The notes under the pieces were generated by a model that worked only from the letters and a program-made list of their open reading frames with translations, did not search any database and was not told the origin of the DNA. From SKVR01 sp046291875 (lineage in GTDB: Bacteria; Bacteroidota; Bacteroidia; Bacteroidales; UBA7960): a stretch of 64,000 nucleotides of DNA. The stretch lies in contig JBKBSF010000024.1 in assembly GCA_046291875.1 (NCBI GenBank), positions 7,825 through 71,824 of the forward strand, read 5' to 3'. The translations under genes were made by a program, and so were the position numbers. Positions within the stretch are counted from its first letter, which is position 1. Each line of letters begins with the position of its first letter. Positions 26,287 through 35,541 of this stretch are shown here, one piece after another.

Positions 26287-27186
26287 TTATTGGCCGAGGG
26301 CATCATTGAGCAAAGCCAACTGATTATACAGCCCTTTGTTTATTTTAACCAAGGGAAGTCTGAGATAGTTTTTTGCCAAACCTTTTATCTCCAGCAGTGC
26401 TTTTACTCCAGATGGGCTTCCATCGGCGTAGATAGACTCTATGATATCGAACAATCTGAAATGTATCTGTCGTGCCAGCTGGTAGTTGTCTTCCAGGCAG
26501 GCACGCACCATTTGAGAGAACTCAGCAGGATAGGCATTGGCAATAACCGATATCACTCCATCGCCACCAATGGCCATAAAGGGCAGTGTGAGGGCATCAT
26601 CTCCCGAAATCACAAGAAATTCTTCAGGTTTGCCTTTGATGATTCGTGAGCATTGTGCCAGGTTGCCGCTGGCCTCTTTAATGGCTATTACATTGGGAAC
26701 CTCATGGGCTATCCGAAGTGTGGTTTCGGAGTCTATATTGGATCCGGTGCGCCCGGGTACATTGTAAATAATTACCGGAACAGGGCTTTCTGAGGCAATC
26801 ATCTTGAAATGATTATAGATCCCTTTAGGCTGAGGCTTGTTGTAATAAGGGCTTACGGAGAGGATTGCAGAAATGCCAGAAAAATCCTGGTTCCTGATAT
26901 CGGCAATAATCTGGCGGGTATTGTTACCTCCCATTCCCACCACAACAGGAACACGCTGATCTACTATCTCCTGACCAAAATTGATGATGGCGTGTTTTTC
27001 ATCCGCATTCAGGGTTACCGACTCTCCGGTGGTTCCCATAAAAACGATATAATCTACTCCTCCGGCAATCTGATACTCGATGAGTTTTTCAAAAGATTTG
27101 AAATCGATACTTCCTTCGCGGTGAAACGGAGTAACAATGGCAACTCCGGTGCCTTTGAAATTATTGATTGATGTCTGGCTGGTCAT
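26287..27186 (-). CDS. dapA: 4-hydroxy-tetrahydrodipicolinate synthase
   Basis: Condenses pyruvate with aspartate semialdehyde, the first committed step to diaminopimelate and lysine in the cytoplasm. 299 residues of TIM barrel. GTTGES at 51-56, Tyr141 and Arg146 in YNVPGRTG, and the Schiff-base Lys170 in AIKEASGN are all present. The start overlaps the end of the upstream DUF6913-like gene by 26 bp, indicating co-transcription. The activity call is strong, because sialate lyase-type relatives differ around these residues. Confidence 0.94.
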   Translation of the reverse strand: MTSQTSINNFKGTGVAIVTPFHREGSIDFKSFEKLIEYQIAGGVDYIVFMGTTGESVTLNADEKHAIINFGQEIVDQRVPVVVGMGGNNTRQIIADIRNQDFSGISAILSVSPYYNKPQPKGIYNHFKMIASESPVPVIIYNVPGRTGSNIDSETTLRIAHEVPNVIAIKEASGNLAQCSRIIKGKPEEFLVISGDDALTLPFMAIGGDGVISVIANAYPAEFSQMVRACLEDNYQLARQIHFRLFDIIESIYADGSPSGVKALLEIKGLAKNYLRLPLVKINKGLYNQLALLNDALGQ

Positions 27187-27727
27187 TATTGATCATTTTT
27201 AAATAGAAAATCGTATGTTCAATGGTTTCTTTGTGAGGAGTATCGTCATTTACCTGCAACATAAGGTCGAAAATGTTTACCTGCTGATCGTGGTACCGTC
27301 CTACTTTAAAAGCAGCTCCGGAGGTAGCAGCCAAATATTTCAGATGAAACATTTTTGCAGAAGAGAGATCAATCAGGACATCATATTCCTGAGCGATAAA
27401 ATCTCTCACTGACTGGCTTTTGGGGGTATAATCCCATGCAAAATCCTTAGGAGAACAAAATTCAAAAGTAAGTTTGGGAAAGGCATACTCAGGCATTTTT
27501 TTAAGATTGACAAGCCCCAGGGTTTTAACTTTTTTCTGGTCTTGCTGTAAATCTTTTACCAGGAGGGTAATCTGCCGGTAATTTTCTTCAGAAGAAGCAT
27601 CGTATAGAATACCAAAACTTGCAGCTTGCCGGTAGTCCATGGTTCGTTTTCTGCGCGAAAGTCTTTTCAGGGCCCTGGCAAGAAGCCAGTATTGGAATTT
27701 TTCCCTGATTGTTTTAAAAATACTCAC
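27161..27727 (-). CDS. DUF6913-like protein
   Basis: 188 residues, cytoplasmic, with a basic helical N-terminus (RALKRLSRRKRTMDYRQAAS). An alpha/beta region follows (FGILYDASSEENYRQITLLV, YDVLIDLSS) that resembles the DUF6913 proteins found beside dapA in many Bacteroidota. No catalytic motif is recognised. The 26-bp overlap with dapA suggests coupled expression and perhaps a link to wall precursor synthesis, which is inference only. Confidence 0.78.
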   Translation of the reverse strand: MSIFKTIREKFQYWLLARALKRLSRRKRTMDYRQAASFGILYDASSEENYRQITLLVKDLQQDQKKVKTLGLVNLKKMPEYAFPKLTFEFCSPKDFAWDYTPKSQSVRDFIAQEYDVLIDLSSAKMFHLKYLAATSGAAFKVGRYHDQQVNIFDLMLQVNDDTPHKETIEHTIFYLKMINNDQPDINQ

Positions 27728-27791
27728 AAATTGTATCGATTATGTTTTCCCAATGATTTGAATTGTTTCAGCCCTTTGCAGCGCATCAAAA

Positions 27792-28307
27792 TTAATCAAA
27801 AAAGCGCATAGCAGTTAATATTTCACCGATATAAAACCGATGGTAGTCTTGCCGTGGATAGTGCTTTTCGATTGAAGGATCGATGAAATGACCAGGTTTG
27901 ATATCATCAGCATACAACTTTTTGCATTCCAGTATCAGGCGGGCTTGTTTAAAAGCCACCGAACCTGATGGAGTTGCAAAGGCGTCAAGCCCCGGGTATT
28001 GCATTTTAGAAATATCTCTGCCCGACCGAGAACCCATTACCTGAAGCATATCACGGTGTTTTTCATCAAAAAAACTGAGTGTGAAAAAATCGTGTTCTTC
28101 GGCAAACCCGAAGGTATATCTTTGCGGACGAATAAAAACCGTGGCAATGGGTTTATTCCACAAGATACCACAATTGCCCCAGCTTGCTGTCATCATGTTA
28201 TATTTTTGGGGAGTGCCTGCACTCAGAAGCATCCAATCGGTTCCAATGAGTTTGAAAATACTTTCATTGATCTCCAGGGGATTGATCTCTTTGTGGTTTT
28301 CAATCAT
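27792..28307 (-). CDS. Flavin reductase-like FMN-binding protein
   Basis: 171 residues of the flavin-reductase-like split barrel. MMTASWGNCGILWNKPIATVFI binds the flavin, and SFFDEKHRDMLQVMGSRSGRD follows. Members reduce free flavin or serve in unknown redox steps. It is isolated and divergent from the metallo-hydrolase gene. The partner, if any, is unknown. Confidence 0.82.
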   Translation of the reverse strand: MIENHKEINPLEINESIFKLIGTDWMLLSAGTPQKYNMMTASWGNCGILWNKPIATVFIRPQRYTFGFAEEHDFFTLSFFDEKHRDMLQVMGSRSGRDISKMQYPGLDAFATPSGSVAFKQARLILECKKLYADDIKPGHFIDPSIEKHYPRQDYHRFYIGEILTAMRFFD

Positions 28308-28399
28308 TTTGTGCTGTCATTTGTTAGTATCAAAGCTGGTTAAGAATGCGAAAATAGCCATTTTTCGGCGGATTCTAAACAGGCAGTCAATTTGCTTAC

Positions 28400-28407
28400 T
28401 ATCTTTG
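28400..28407 (+). promoter_or_regulatory. -7 box (TATCTTTG) for the PhnP-like hydrolase
   Basis: A perfect TAnnTTTG match 18 bases before the gene start at 28426. No well-spaced -33 TTG. Confidence 0.4.
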
Positions 28408-28425
28408 AACCACAAATAACATACA

Positions 28426-29205
28426 TTGCTGATGGATTATCCTGTACATGTGCGTATCCTGGGTACCGGAACCTCTCAGGGAATACCGGTTGTAGCCTGC
28501 CCATGCAGGGTATGCACCAGTGCAAACCCTCGCGATAAGCGCCTGAGAACCTCAATCCTCATAGAAACTCCATACAATACCATCGTTGTGGATGCCGGGC
28601 CTGATTTCCGTCAGCAAATGCTTCGGGAGAATATTCAAAAGCTCGATGCCGTTTTCGTAACTCACAATCACAAGGATCATACAGCCGGGCTGGATGATGT
28701 AAGAGCATTCAACTGGATACAAAAAAAGCCCATGGAGGTTTTTGCCAGACCCAGCGTTTTGGAATCTTTGAAAAAAGACTACGATTATGCTTTCGAAGAG
28801 AACAAATATCCCGGAGCACCTGACATCAATCTCAATGCTCTCTCCGGCAAATCTTTCTTCTTTGGCGAAGATCGCATCATACCCATCGATGCCATGCATG
28901 CGCAGATGCCGGTGTATGGTTTTCGTATCGGCAACTTTTCTTATTTGACCGATGCCAATGCCATTAAGGCTGAAGAACTGGATAAGATGAGAGGCTCTGA
29001 AGTTGTTGTTATCAATGCATTGCGCAAACAAAAACACCATTCTCATTTCAATCTGCAGGAGGCAATCCAGCTTATAAATGAGCTAAAACCCGCCAAAGGC
29101 TATCTTACCCACATCAGTCATCAAATGGGGCTTCATGATGAGGTCAATGCTGAATTGCCTTCCGGTATTGAGCTGGCCTGGGATGGGTTAAATATACAAT
29201 GCTGA
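28426..29205 (+). CDS. Metallo-beta-lactamase-fold hydrolase, PhnP-like
   Basis: 259 residues. ILGTGTSQGIPVVACPCRVC carries the glycine-rich opening and cysteines typical of PhnP-type phosphodiesterases. THNHKDHTAGLDD is the metal-binding HxHxDH motif, and a further ligand region is GNFSYLTDAN. PhnP hydrolyses cyclic ribose phosphates, but no C-P lyase genes are near. A cyclic phosphodiesterase or related housekeeping role is plausible. It is convergent with the substrate-binding lipoprotein gene, 4 bp apart. Confidence 0.83.
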   Translation: MLMDYPVHVRILGTGTSQGIPVVACPCRVCTSANPRDKRLRTSILIETPYNTIVVDAGPDFRQQMLRENIQKLDAVFVTHNHKDHTAGLDDVRAFNWIQKKPMEVFARPSVLESLKKDYDYAFEENKYPGAPDINLNALSGKSFFFGEDRIIPIDAMHAQMPVYGFRIGNFSYLTDANAIKAEELDKMRGSEVVVINALRKQKHHSHFNLQEAIQLINELKPAKGYLTHISHQMGLHDEVNAELPSGIELAWDGLNIQC

Positions 29206-29209
29206 AAAT

Positions 29210-30844
29210 TTACCTTTCAATTTTTACCCTTTTAAGCAGCATATGATTCAACGGGTTGGTCTGCATCCCTGTAACATAATGAGGTAAAAATCGCATAGAC
29301 TGGTCATAGTAAAGGGGCACAACGGGCGCGTGAGCAATGATAATGTCATTCATGCGGTGGTAATACTCCCAACGCAGAGAGTCGTCAACCAATGTGCGCG
29401 ATTTTTCGTAGAGGCGGTCAAATTCAGGATGAGAGAAGCGGGTATAGTTGGGCCCGGCTGGCGAATGATTGGGCGTATAAAACAGCGCCAGGTAGTTCTC
29501 AGCATCAGGATAATCGGCAATCCATGAGCCTCTGAACATGGCTGCTTCACCTTTTGCCATCATTTCCCTGAGTGTTGCAGGAGGCATCACATTGATCTGC
29601 AACCGAATGCCAAGTCGGGCCAGTTCATGCTGAATGTACTGGGCAATATCAAGATACAGCGATGTGGTACCCAGCTCAATGGGGGGCAATCCCTGTCCTC
29701 CCGGAAAACCAGCTTCTGCAAGCAACCTTCGGGCCCTGTCGGGATTATGGCTGTAACCTCCTGTGTTTTCTGAAAAGCCTGGCATGCCAACGGGCACAAA
29801 GCCGGCATGAGCAGGAGTACCCACATTGTTGCGCAGATATCGCAACATCCTCTCACGGTCAAATCCATAATTAATGGCTTGCCGTACCTTTTGCTGTTGC
29901 AGGGCACTCAATGCACGTGTATTATTCTTATCTACCAGTATCCCCAGGTACTCAGTATTGAGGAACGGACCAGTTAGTTTGTAAAACCGTTTGTGATGCC
30001 TGGGTTGAAGCTCTCCTGAGGGAGTTAACAACTCGTCTTTGTAGCTGGGATCAATCCGGGTGAGTATGTCCAGGTTTCCCTTGATAAACTCCAGAAACGC
30101 TGTTTGCCTGTCGATGATAAAACTGATTGAAACAGCATCCAGGTAAGGAAGGCGATCGTCTCCATCGAATTCGAAGTAATCGGGATTTTTCAAAAACACC
30201 AGTTTTACTCCTTCTTTCCAGTACTGGAATCGAAACGGGCCAGTACCTACCGGATTGTTGCGAAATTCGCTACCGTAAAACTCCACAGCTTCATAAGGCA
30301 CAACTGAGCAGTATTGCATACAAAGCAAACCCAGCATGGGAGGAAAAGGCTCGTGCAAACGGATGGTAAGTACAGTATCAGAAAGGGCATTTATGGCAAG
30401 CGACCCGTCTGCATTTCGTTTCACGGCATTAAGCACCCAATTGCCGGGCGAATTTACCGTGGGATCATGCAACCTGCCAAAACTGAAAACAAAGTCCGAT
30501 GCAGTAACACGCCTCCCCTTTCCCTGATCAAAAACCTGGTTGTCATGAAAATACACATCGTCTCTTAAATAAAAAGTATAAAGCAATCCGTCATCAGAGA
30601 TATTCCAGCTATGCGCAATGGAGGGTATCACAAGTAAAGAAGTATCCAGTTGCACCAACCCATTGAACAGTTGCGATGTAGCCCAGATATTGGCTTGATT
30701 ACGGGCAAAAACAGGGTCGAGAGAGGTGATATTTCCATCTTCGTTGTAGCGGAATACTGTTAAATGCGACAAGTCGTCGAACCTGCTCTTGCAAGCGTTC
30801 AGGCTAATGACAAGCGCAAAAATTACCAGAATGCGAGGCCTCAT
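29210..30844 (-). CDS. Peptide/nickel ABC-type substrate-binding lipoprotein (SBP_bac_5)
   Basis: 544 residues with a lipobox (LNACKS, Cys18). The family fold opens ITSLDPVFARNQANIWATSQ and continues with YTFYLRDDVYFHDN. ARRLLAEAGFPGG and GSWIADYPDAENYLALFY are near the C-terminal third. It binds oligopeptides or similar ligands in the periplasm. No permease or ATPase genes are adjacent, so it is either an orphan subunit serving a distant transporter or has another binding role. Ligand unknown. Confidence 0.88.
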   Translation of the reverse strand: MRPRILVIFALVISLNACKSRFDDLSHLTVFRYNEDGNITSLDPVFARNQANIWATSQLFNGLVQLDTSLLVIPSIAHSWNISDDGLLYTFYLRDDVYFHDNQVFDQGKGRRVTASDFVFSFGRLHDPTVNSPGNWVLNAVKRNADGSLAINALSDTVLTIRLHEPFPPMLGLLCMQYCSVVPYEAVEFYGSEFRNNPVGTGPFRFQYWKEGVKLVFLKNPDYFEFDGDDRLPYLDAVSISFIIDRQTAFLEFIKGNLDILTRIDPSYKDELLTPSGELQPRHHKRFYKLTGPFLNTEYLGILVDKNNTRALSALQQQKVRQAINYGFDRERMLRYLRNNVGTPAHAGFVPVGMPGFSENTGGYSHNPDRARRLLAEAGFPGGQGLPPIELGTTSLYLDIAQYIQHELARLGIRLQINVMPPATLREMMAKGEAAMFRGSWIADYPDAENYLALFYTPNHSPAGPNYTRFSHPEFDRLYEKSRTLVDDSLRWEYYHRMNDIIIAHAPVVPLYYDQSMRFLPHYVTGMQTNPLNHMLLKRVKIER

Positions 30845-30878
30845 GCTATAGGATATATAAGGGATTTACGATTGCTTG

Positions 30879-30886
30879 CAAAAGTA
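30879..30886 (-). promoter_or_regulatory. -7 box (TACTTTTG) for the substrate-binding lipoprotein
   Basis: Minus-strand TACTTTTG 34 bases before the ATG at 30844. A TTG lies 23 bases further upstream (30912-30910). Confidence 0.45.
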
Positions 30887-31010
30887 CGAAAACCCTCACA
30901 GAGTATCCGCAAGTATTATCAATCAGAATGCGGAATTGCTCCATTGTGCTTTCCTTGATTACACAAATCAAAGCCCAGCGCAGTAATGAAGACATCGGGT
31001 ATAACCCGGC

Positions 31011-31793
31011 TTACTTTTTCGGAAACCATGGAAAAAAGGCCGGAGTGCGTCGGATATAGTCATCATACCCTGGCCGGCGAGTTTTCAAGTTACGTTCCAG
31101 CATGGCAACACCCGAGATCTTCACAATCAGCCAGGTCATAAGCAAGGCACCGGCAATGGCAAGAGGATACCCATTGTATACAGCAACTGCAGCAAAACCC
31201 CACCAGACCATGGTATCCCCAAAATAATTAGGATGGCGGGTAAATCGCCACAGCCCCTTATCCATTACCTTTTGTCGGTTTTGCGGATCGGCCTTGAACC
31301 CGGCCATCTGCCAGTCTCCCACAGATTCAAAAACTAACCCGATGCAAAAAAGAGTTATGCCAGCCACAAGCCAAACAAGCTTTCCGGGCTCAGAGGGATA
31401 GAGTGCACCCAGAAGAGTGACAGAAATAAAAGCAAGTAATACTCCCTGGAGCATAAAAACCTGGAAAAAACTGAACCACCAGTATCGTTCGGGCCCATAG
31501 TTCTGACGAAACTGAGCATAGCGATAATCTTCGGGTTTGCCAAAATTTCGCAGGAAAAGATAAGCAAAAAGCCTCAGACCCCAGATCACCACCATAATCC
31601 AGAGCCACAGCTGATAGGCATTTAGCAGGGGCAATCGCCAGGCATACCAGGTTGCTGCCAAAACAAAACCAAGCCCCCAGAAAGGATCTACAATACCAGC
31701 ATTTTTAAGCTTCACACTTACCAGCCAGACCATACTCATAAATACAAGCACAAGACCCGCCGCCTCTGCCCACAGTTGCCAGAAACTTATCAT
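31011..31793 (-). CDS. DUF1295 / steroid 5-alpha-reductase-like membrane protein
   Basis: 260 residues with six or seven predicted membrane helices. The C-terminal signature is FTRHPNYFGDTMVWWGFA, the NADPH-binding region of the 5-alpha-reductase/isoprenylcysteine methyltransferase-like superfamily. The last motif is RRPGYDDYIRRTPAFFPWFP. It may reduce a lipid double bond, but no substrate is known. The start at 31793 (MISFWQLWAEA) gives a 4-bp ATGA overlap with the preceding SRPBCC gene, a classic coupling. The longer frame to 31886 would lie inside that gene. Confidence 0.85.
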   Translation of the reverse strand: MISFWQLWAEAAGLVLVFMSMVWLVSVKLKNAGIVDPFWGLGFVLAATWYAWRLPLLNAYQLWLWIMVVIWGLRLFAYLFLRNFGKPEDYRYAQFRQNYGPERYWWFSFFQVFMLQGVLLAFISVTLLGALYPSEPGKLVWLVAGITLFCIGLVFESVGDWQMAGFKADPQNRQKVMDKGLWRFTRHPNYFGDTMVWWGFAAVAVYNGYPLAIAGALLMTWLIVKISGVAMLERNLKTRRPGYDDYIRRTPAFFPWFPKK

Positions 31794-32239
31794 GATGGTA
31801 GTTTTTTTCGGTAATAACTCCGGTATTGAAACTTCCTGGGCCAAAACATGGCCCACATGGGAAGATAAAGAAAATAATCGAGCCAACGCCAGGATGTCTC
31901 ATACTCAATGTCATCGATGATAAATACACTTGCGGCATCCCGTGCTACCACGCGGTGGGTATGTTTCCAGTATTTGATCCCAAAGGGCACCTTAAGGCCC
32001 CGGTCAACAAAGCCGTACTCACGGTGCGAGAGCCAGCTCTCTTTAATGATTACTGTCCAGTTGCTTATAAAGGGTATTCTGAAGGCAATCTCCACAATAT
32101 CACCTGGATTTTGTCCTTCATATCTTACAATGCGTGCCAGGTTTAAAGGAGGCAACATATGCTCAAACAGTTTCCTGTTGAACTTTTTATAGGCTTCCTC
32201 AAAAGGCTTGAAAACGGTGGTGATCAAACGGATCCTCAT
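31790..32239 (-). CDS. SRPBCC-family (START-like) protein
   Basis: 149 residues that look like the SRPBCC/Bet v 1-type hydrophobic ligand cavity fold. A helix precedes long strands such as PGDIVEIAFRIPFISNWTVII and WKHTHRVVARDAASVFIID, and a C-terminal helix holds WLDYFLYLPMWAMFWPR. It has no signal peptide. Its stop overlaps the start of the DUF1295 gene by four bases, so the two are translated together and may act on the same hydrophobic molecule. No function is known. Confidence 0.78.
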   Translation of the reverse strand: MRIRLITTVFKPFEEAYKKFNRKLFEHMLPPLNLARIVRYEGQNPGDIVEIAFRIPFISNWTVIIKESWLSHREYGFVDRGLKVPFGIKYWKHTHRVVARDAASVFIIDDIEYETSWRWLDYFLYLPMWAMFWPRKFQYRSYYRKKLPS

Positions 32240-32358
32240 AACAATATTTGGTGTAACTCAACTGTTTTAACACCCTTTTGACCAACATGTTTAGCAATCT
32301 TAAGAAAATAAACAGATATTATCAGAACCCGGTTACAGGGCAATAATAGTGCAGATTA

Positions 32359-33468
32359 TCATGACCGGAAAAGCAACAGCGGAATGTTGCCTGAGTGGAT
32401 AAGTTTTTTGGCAATTCCAGGATTGAATAGCCGCTGCAGCAAACTTCTCTTTTTGCTCGACATGGCAAGCAGATCAATTTTGTTGAGTTCGCAGAAAGCT
32501 TCCAGGTTGGCTACCGGGTTATCGCCTTTAATAAAACTGCACTCCACCTCAATATTGCTGTGAACCTGTACGAAGTACTCCCTGAGGTTGTCCATACGGG
32601 CTTTATCCCATTTGTCTTCGGCATTTTTAGAAACATGTACGCAATAAATCTTCACATCAAAAGCCGAAACAATGGAGATCAATCTTCTGATGGCCACATA
32701 ATCTGTGTCGTCGAATTCGGTAGCATACACAATATTTTTTACCTCATTAAAGTTCTCCAGCCTGGTGGTTTGCGGGATGGCCAGCACCGGTATCCGTGTT
32801 TTATCCAACACTCTGTTTACCACACTTCCGATGATATCACTTTGTTTTTCTCCTTTTCCCTTAGTTCCCAGCACGATTATACCCGGTTTGAAAGACCTTG
32901 CCGTAGAAGCAATTTCGTCTTCTACAATACCTTCTTTAAGGGTGTAGCTGATCTTAAGATCGCCGTAGCCCATTTGCTCTGCAGCCTCACGGATCTGGCC
33001 TACAAATTCTACCAGGTTGTGTCTGGCCTGATCCTCCAACTCGCGCAGGTTGATGTCCATATCCACTTGTATAGAATAGGCGTCGGTAATGGGCACAAGG
33101 TCTACAATGGGGGCATAAAAAACATGTAGGATTTTGATATCGGCATCATATTTCCTGGCCAACCGTAATGCGTATACACAGGCATTTTTGGAGAATTCGG
33201 AGAAATCTACCGGAACAAGAATTCGTCTGATGATTTTCAGGTCCTTAAGCTCCTGCTGCTCCTGTTGAACTTTAATTTCGTGCAGTATGCGAAGGGCCTT
33301 CTCCACATCAGAAGATTTGATTTGCACCTGCACCCCCTCCGATACAGCTCCCTGCAAAAGGTTTACATGTTTGAGATAACATTCTATTCCGGCACTTTCC
33401 AGCCTGGCTTTCAATATCTCTGCGGCGGTATAGTGGTCGGTGGCTAAGGTTACAAGGCGATCTTCCAT
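32359..33468 (-). CDS. DUF2007-Usp-Usp fusion stress protein
   Basis: 369 residues in three modules. At 1-67 is a small ferredoxin-like DUF2007 domain (LATDHYTAAEILKARLESAG). At about 84-240 is one universal stress protein domain (RRILVPVDFSEFSKNA, GTKGKGEKQSDIIGSVVNRV with the ATP-binding G-x2-G-x9-G(S/T)-like run). At about 245-369 is a second Usp domain (NIVYATEFDDTDYVAIRRLI) whose nucleotide loop looks degenerate (AMSSKKRSLLQRLFNPG). Tandem Usp proteins are common. A DUF2007 head is less usual and may sense or bind a ligand. Cytoplasmic, alone in its transcript. Confidence 0.85.
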   Translation of the reverse strand: MEDRLVTLATDHYTAAEILKARLESAGIECYLKHVNLLQGAVSEGVQVQIKSSDVEKALRILHEIKVQQEQQELKDLKIIRRILVPVDFSEFSKNACVYALRLARKYDADIKILHVFYAPIVDLVPITDAYSIQVDMDINLRELEDQARHNLVEFVGQIREAAEQMGYGDLKISYTLKEGIVEDEIASTARSFKPGIIVLGTKGKGEKQSDIIGSVVNRVLDKTRIPVLAIPQTTRLENFNEVKNIVYATEFDDTDYVAIRRLISIVSAFDVKIYCVHVSKNAEDKWDKARMDNLREYFVQVHSNIEVECSFIKGDNPVANLEAFCELNKIDLLAMSSKKRSLLQRLFNPGIAKKLIHSGNIPLLLFRS

Positions 33469-33682
33469 GGCTGATATGTTTTTAGTAATTTATACTGCAA
33501 ACAACGAATTAATCTGCCCTAAATGTACGAAAAATAACACGGAAGTGCAAGTAATGTAAGGATTAAAACTGCTGCGGGAAAAGGTTTTTCTAATGGGGCC
33601 TTCTGAGAATCAAATGGGCATGTTGCATCATAATATTTCTTAAAGGGTTTTTGAAATACAAACAAAGGGTGCATCAGCCCAC

Positions 33683-33706
33683 ACTTTTGGCATATTTTTG
33701 CCAAAA
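33683..33706 (+). promoter_or_regulatory. 9-bp inverted repeat around the -7 box of the M14 peptidase gene
   Basis: CTTTTGGCA (33683-33691) and TGCCAAAAG (33698-33706) form a perfect inverted repeat with a 6-base spacer. The exact TAnnTTTG match TATTTTTG spans 33692-33699, that is, the spacer plus two bases of the right arm. The arrangement fits an operator covering a promoter, or a hairpin at the very start of the transcript. The ATG is at 33725. Confidence 0.45.
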
Positions 33707-33724
33707 GAAACAAAAACAATTACC

Positions 33725-35497
33725 ATGTTAAAATCACCTCTGCTTCTTTTAAGCATCTTGTTTATTTTTCAGCCCCATGATGTATTATCACAACAAGACT
33801 GGCAAACCTGGTATGAGTTGCACGATGGCAATCAAACCCCCGACTGGGAAGAAACTCTCAATTTTAGCCAGCGACTTGCCAATGAGTCTCCCTATCTCTA
33901 CTATACTTCCATAGGAACCAGTCATCAGGGACGCGAAATCCCGCTGCTTATTCTTGATTTGGAGGGTAGCTTCTGTCCGCAAGAAGCACAGCAAAAAGGG
34001 AGAACCATCGTTTTGGTGCAGGCGGCCATACATGCCGGAGAACCCGTGGGAAAAGATGCAGGGTTGTTGTTGCTTCGCGATATCGTAATCCATCAAAAAC
34101 ATCATGATTTATTGCAAAGCACTACATTGCTTTTCATTCCCATCCTCAATGTGGATGGACATGAACGGTTTGGCCCGTACAACCGTATCAACCAAAACGG
34201 ACCCGAGCTGATGGGATGGCGTACCAACGCACTCAACATGAACCTCAATCGCGATTACCTTAAAGCCGACAGCAAGGAGATCAGAGCTTTCCTTAACCTC
34301 TGGCATGCATGGGAGCCTCATTTTTTTATCGACACCCATTCTACCAATGGCGGCGACTACCAGTATACCATGACGTATGCAATGGACATTTTCGGCAGTG
34401 CTGATGAGAACCTCAAAGACTGGATGAAAGATCTTTACATCCCTTACATGGAAAAAGCCATGGAAGCTGAGGGTTATCCCATTTTTCCCTATGTTACCTA
34501 TCGTTCGTGGCACGATCCGCGCAGCGGATTGCGATCAGGTACCGGCCATCCGATGTTCTCCAATGGATATGTAAGTGAGCTGAACCGCCCGGGACTGCTG
34601 CTGGAAACCCATATGCTCAAACCCTACAAATTGAGGGTAGAATCCACTTACCTGATGATCCTGCATACACTGGCCATGCTGCAGCAAGACCAGCAACTCA
34701 AGAGGATAACAGAAGAAGCTGACCGCCATACAGCCTCAGCTCAGTTCAGGCAACAACCCTACCCTTTGCGCTTTGAAAGCACCAGCGACTCTACCATTGT
34801 GGATTTTCTTGGAGTTGAATACCACAAAAAACAAAGTACTCTATCAGGAGGAAACTGGTTCATTTATCAATCTGATAAGCCGGTTACCTATCAAATTCCC
34901 TGGTTCAACGTCAATGTACCCATCCTTAAGGTTCAATTGCCCGAAGCCTACATAATTCCCGTTGAGCACCAGGAGGTTATTGATCGTTTGGCGGCCCATG
35001 GGGTGAAATTGAACAGGATTGCCCACGACACTATCATTGATGTGGAGATGTATCGTTTCAGTGATGTACAACTGGCATCGAGAAGCAATGAGGGGAGGCA
35101 AACAGCACGTTTTAACGTTAACCCGGTTGCAGAACGCAGGTTGTTTCCTGCCGGTTCCGTTCTGGTTAGCATGGCTCAGCCCCGTGCCCGAATCATTGCG
35201 CACGCCCTGGAGCCAATGGCCCCCGGATCATTTGCCTATTGGGGTTTTTTCAATGCTGCTTTTGAGAGGGTTGAATACTTCGAAAGCTATGTAATGGAGG
35301 CTATGGCACGTGATATGCTGGCCCAGGACCCCTCTTTGCAAATAGGGCTTGAAAAAGCTTTTGAAGCCCACCCGGAAATGCGTAGCAATCCATACGCTAT
35401 TCTGTCCTGGTTTTATGAGCAAACACCCTATTACGATCAGCAATACAATCTTTATCCGGTGGGTAGAATACTCACTGACCCCCTGGAATTGTTTTGA
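33725..35497 (+). CDS. Exported M14 metallopeptidase
   Basis: 590 residues with an N-terminal signal peptide (MLKSPLLLLSILFIF, cut around residue 23). The start at 33725 is chosen because it places the signal at the N-terminus; a longer frame begins at 33698 inside the promoter. The M14 zinc motif HAGEPVGKD (His and Glu), the third ligand region FIDTHST, and a catalytic-Glu block LLLETHMLKPY are present. The remaining 280 residues are beta-rich with no recognised domain. It has no T9SS tail, so it is probably periplasmic. Confidence 0.85.
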   Translation: MLKSPLLLLSILFIFQPHDVLSQQDWQTWYELHDGNQTPDWEETLNFSQRLANESPYLYYTSIGTSHQGREIPLLILDLEGSFCPQEAQQKGRTIVLVQAAIHAGEPVGKDAGLLLLRDIVIHQKHHDLLQSTTLLFIPILNVDGHERFGPYNRINQNGPELMGWRTNALNMNLNRDYLKADSKEIRAFLNLWHAWEPHFFIDTHSTNGGDYQYTMTYAMDIFGSADENLKDWMKDLYIPYMEKAMEAEGYPIFPYVTYRSWHDPRSGLRSGTGHPMFSNGYVSELNRPGLLLETHMLKPYKLRVESTYLMILHTLAMLQQDQQLKRITEEADRHTASAQFRQQPYPLRFESTSDSTIVDFLGVEYHKKQSTLSGGNWFIYQSDKPVTYQIPWFNVNVPILKVQLPEAYIIPVEHQEVIDRLAAHGVKLNRIAHDTIIDVEMYRFSDVQLASRSNEGRQTARFNVNPVAERRLFPAGSVLVSMAQPRARIIAHALEPMAPGSFAYWGFFNAAFERVEYFESYVMEAMARDMLAQDPSLQIGLEKAFEAHPEMRSNPYAILSWFYEQTPYYDQQYNLYPVGRILTDPLELF

Positions 35498-35541
35498 GAT
35501 CCTAACCGGGCTAAACAGCAAAATGGCCTGAATGTAATCGT

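Noticed and set aside
31794..31886. Upstream extension of the DUF1295 gene
   Set aside because: The added residues lie inside the SRPBCC gene and precede the first membrane helix with no similarity; the ATGA overlap marks the real start.
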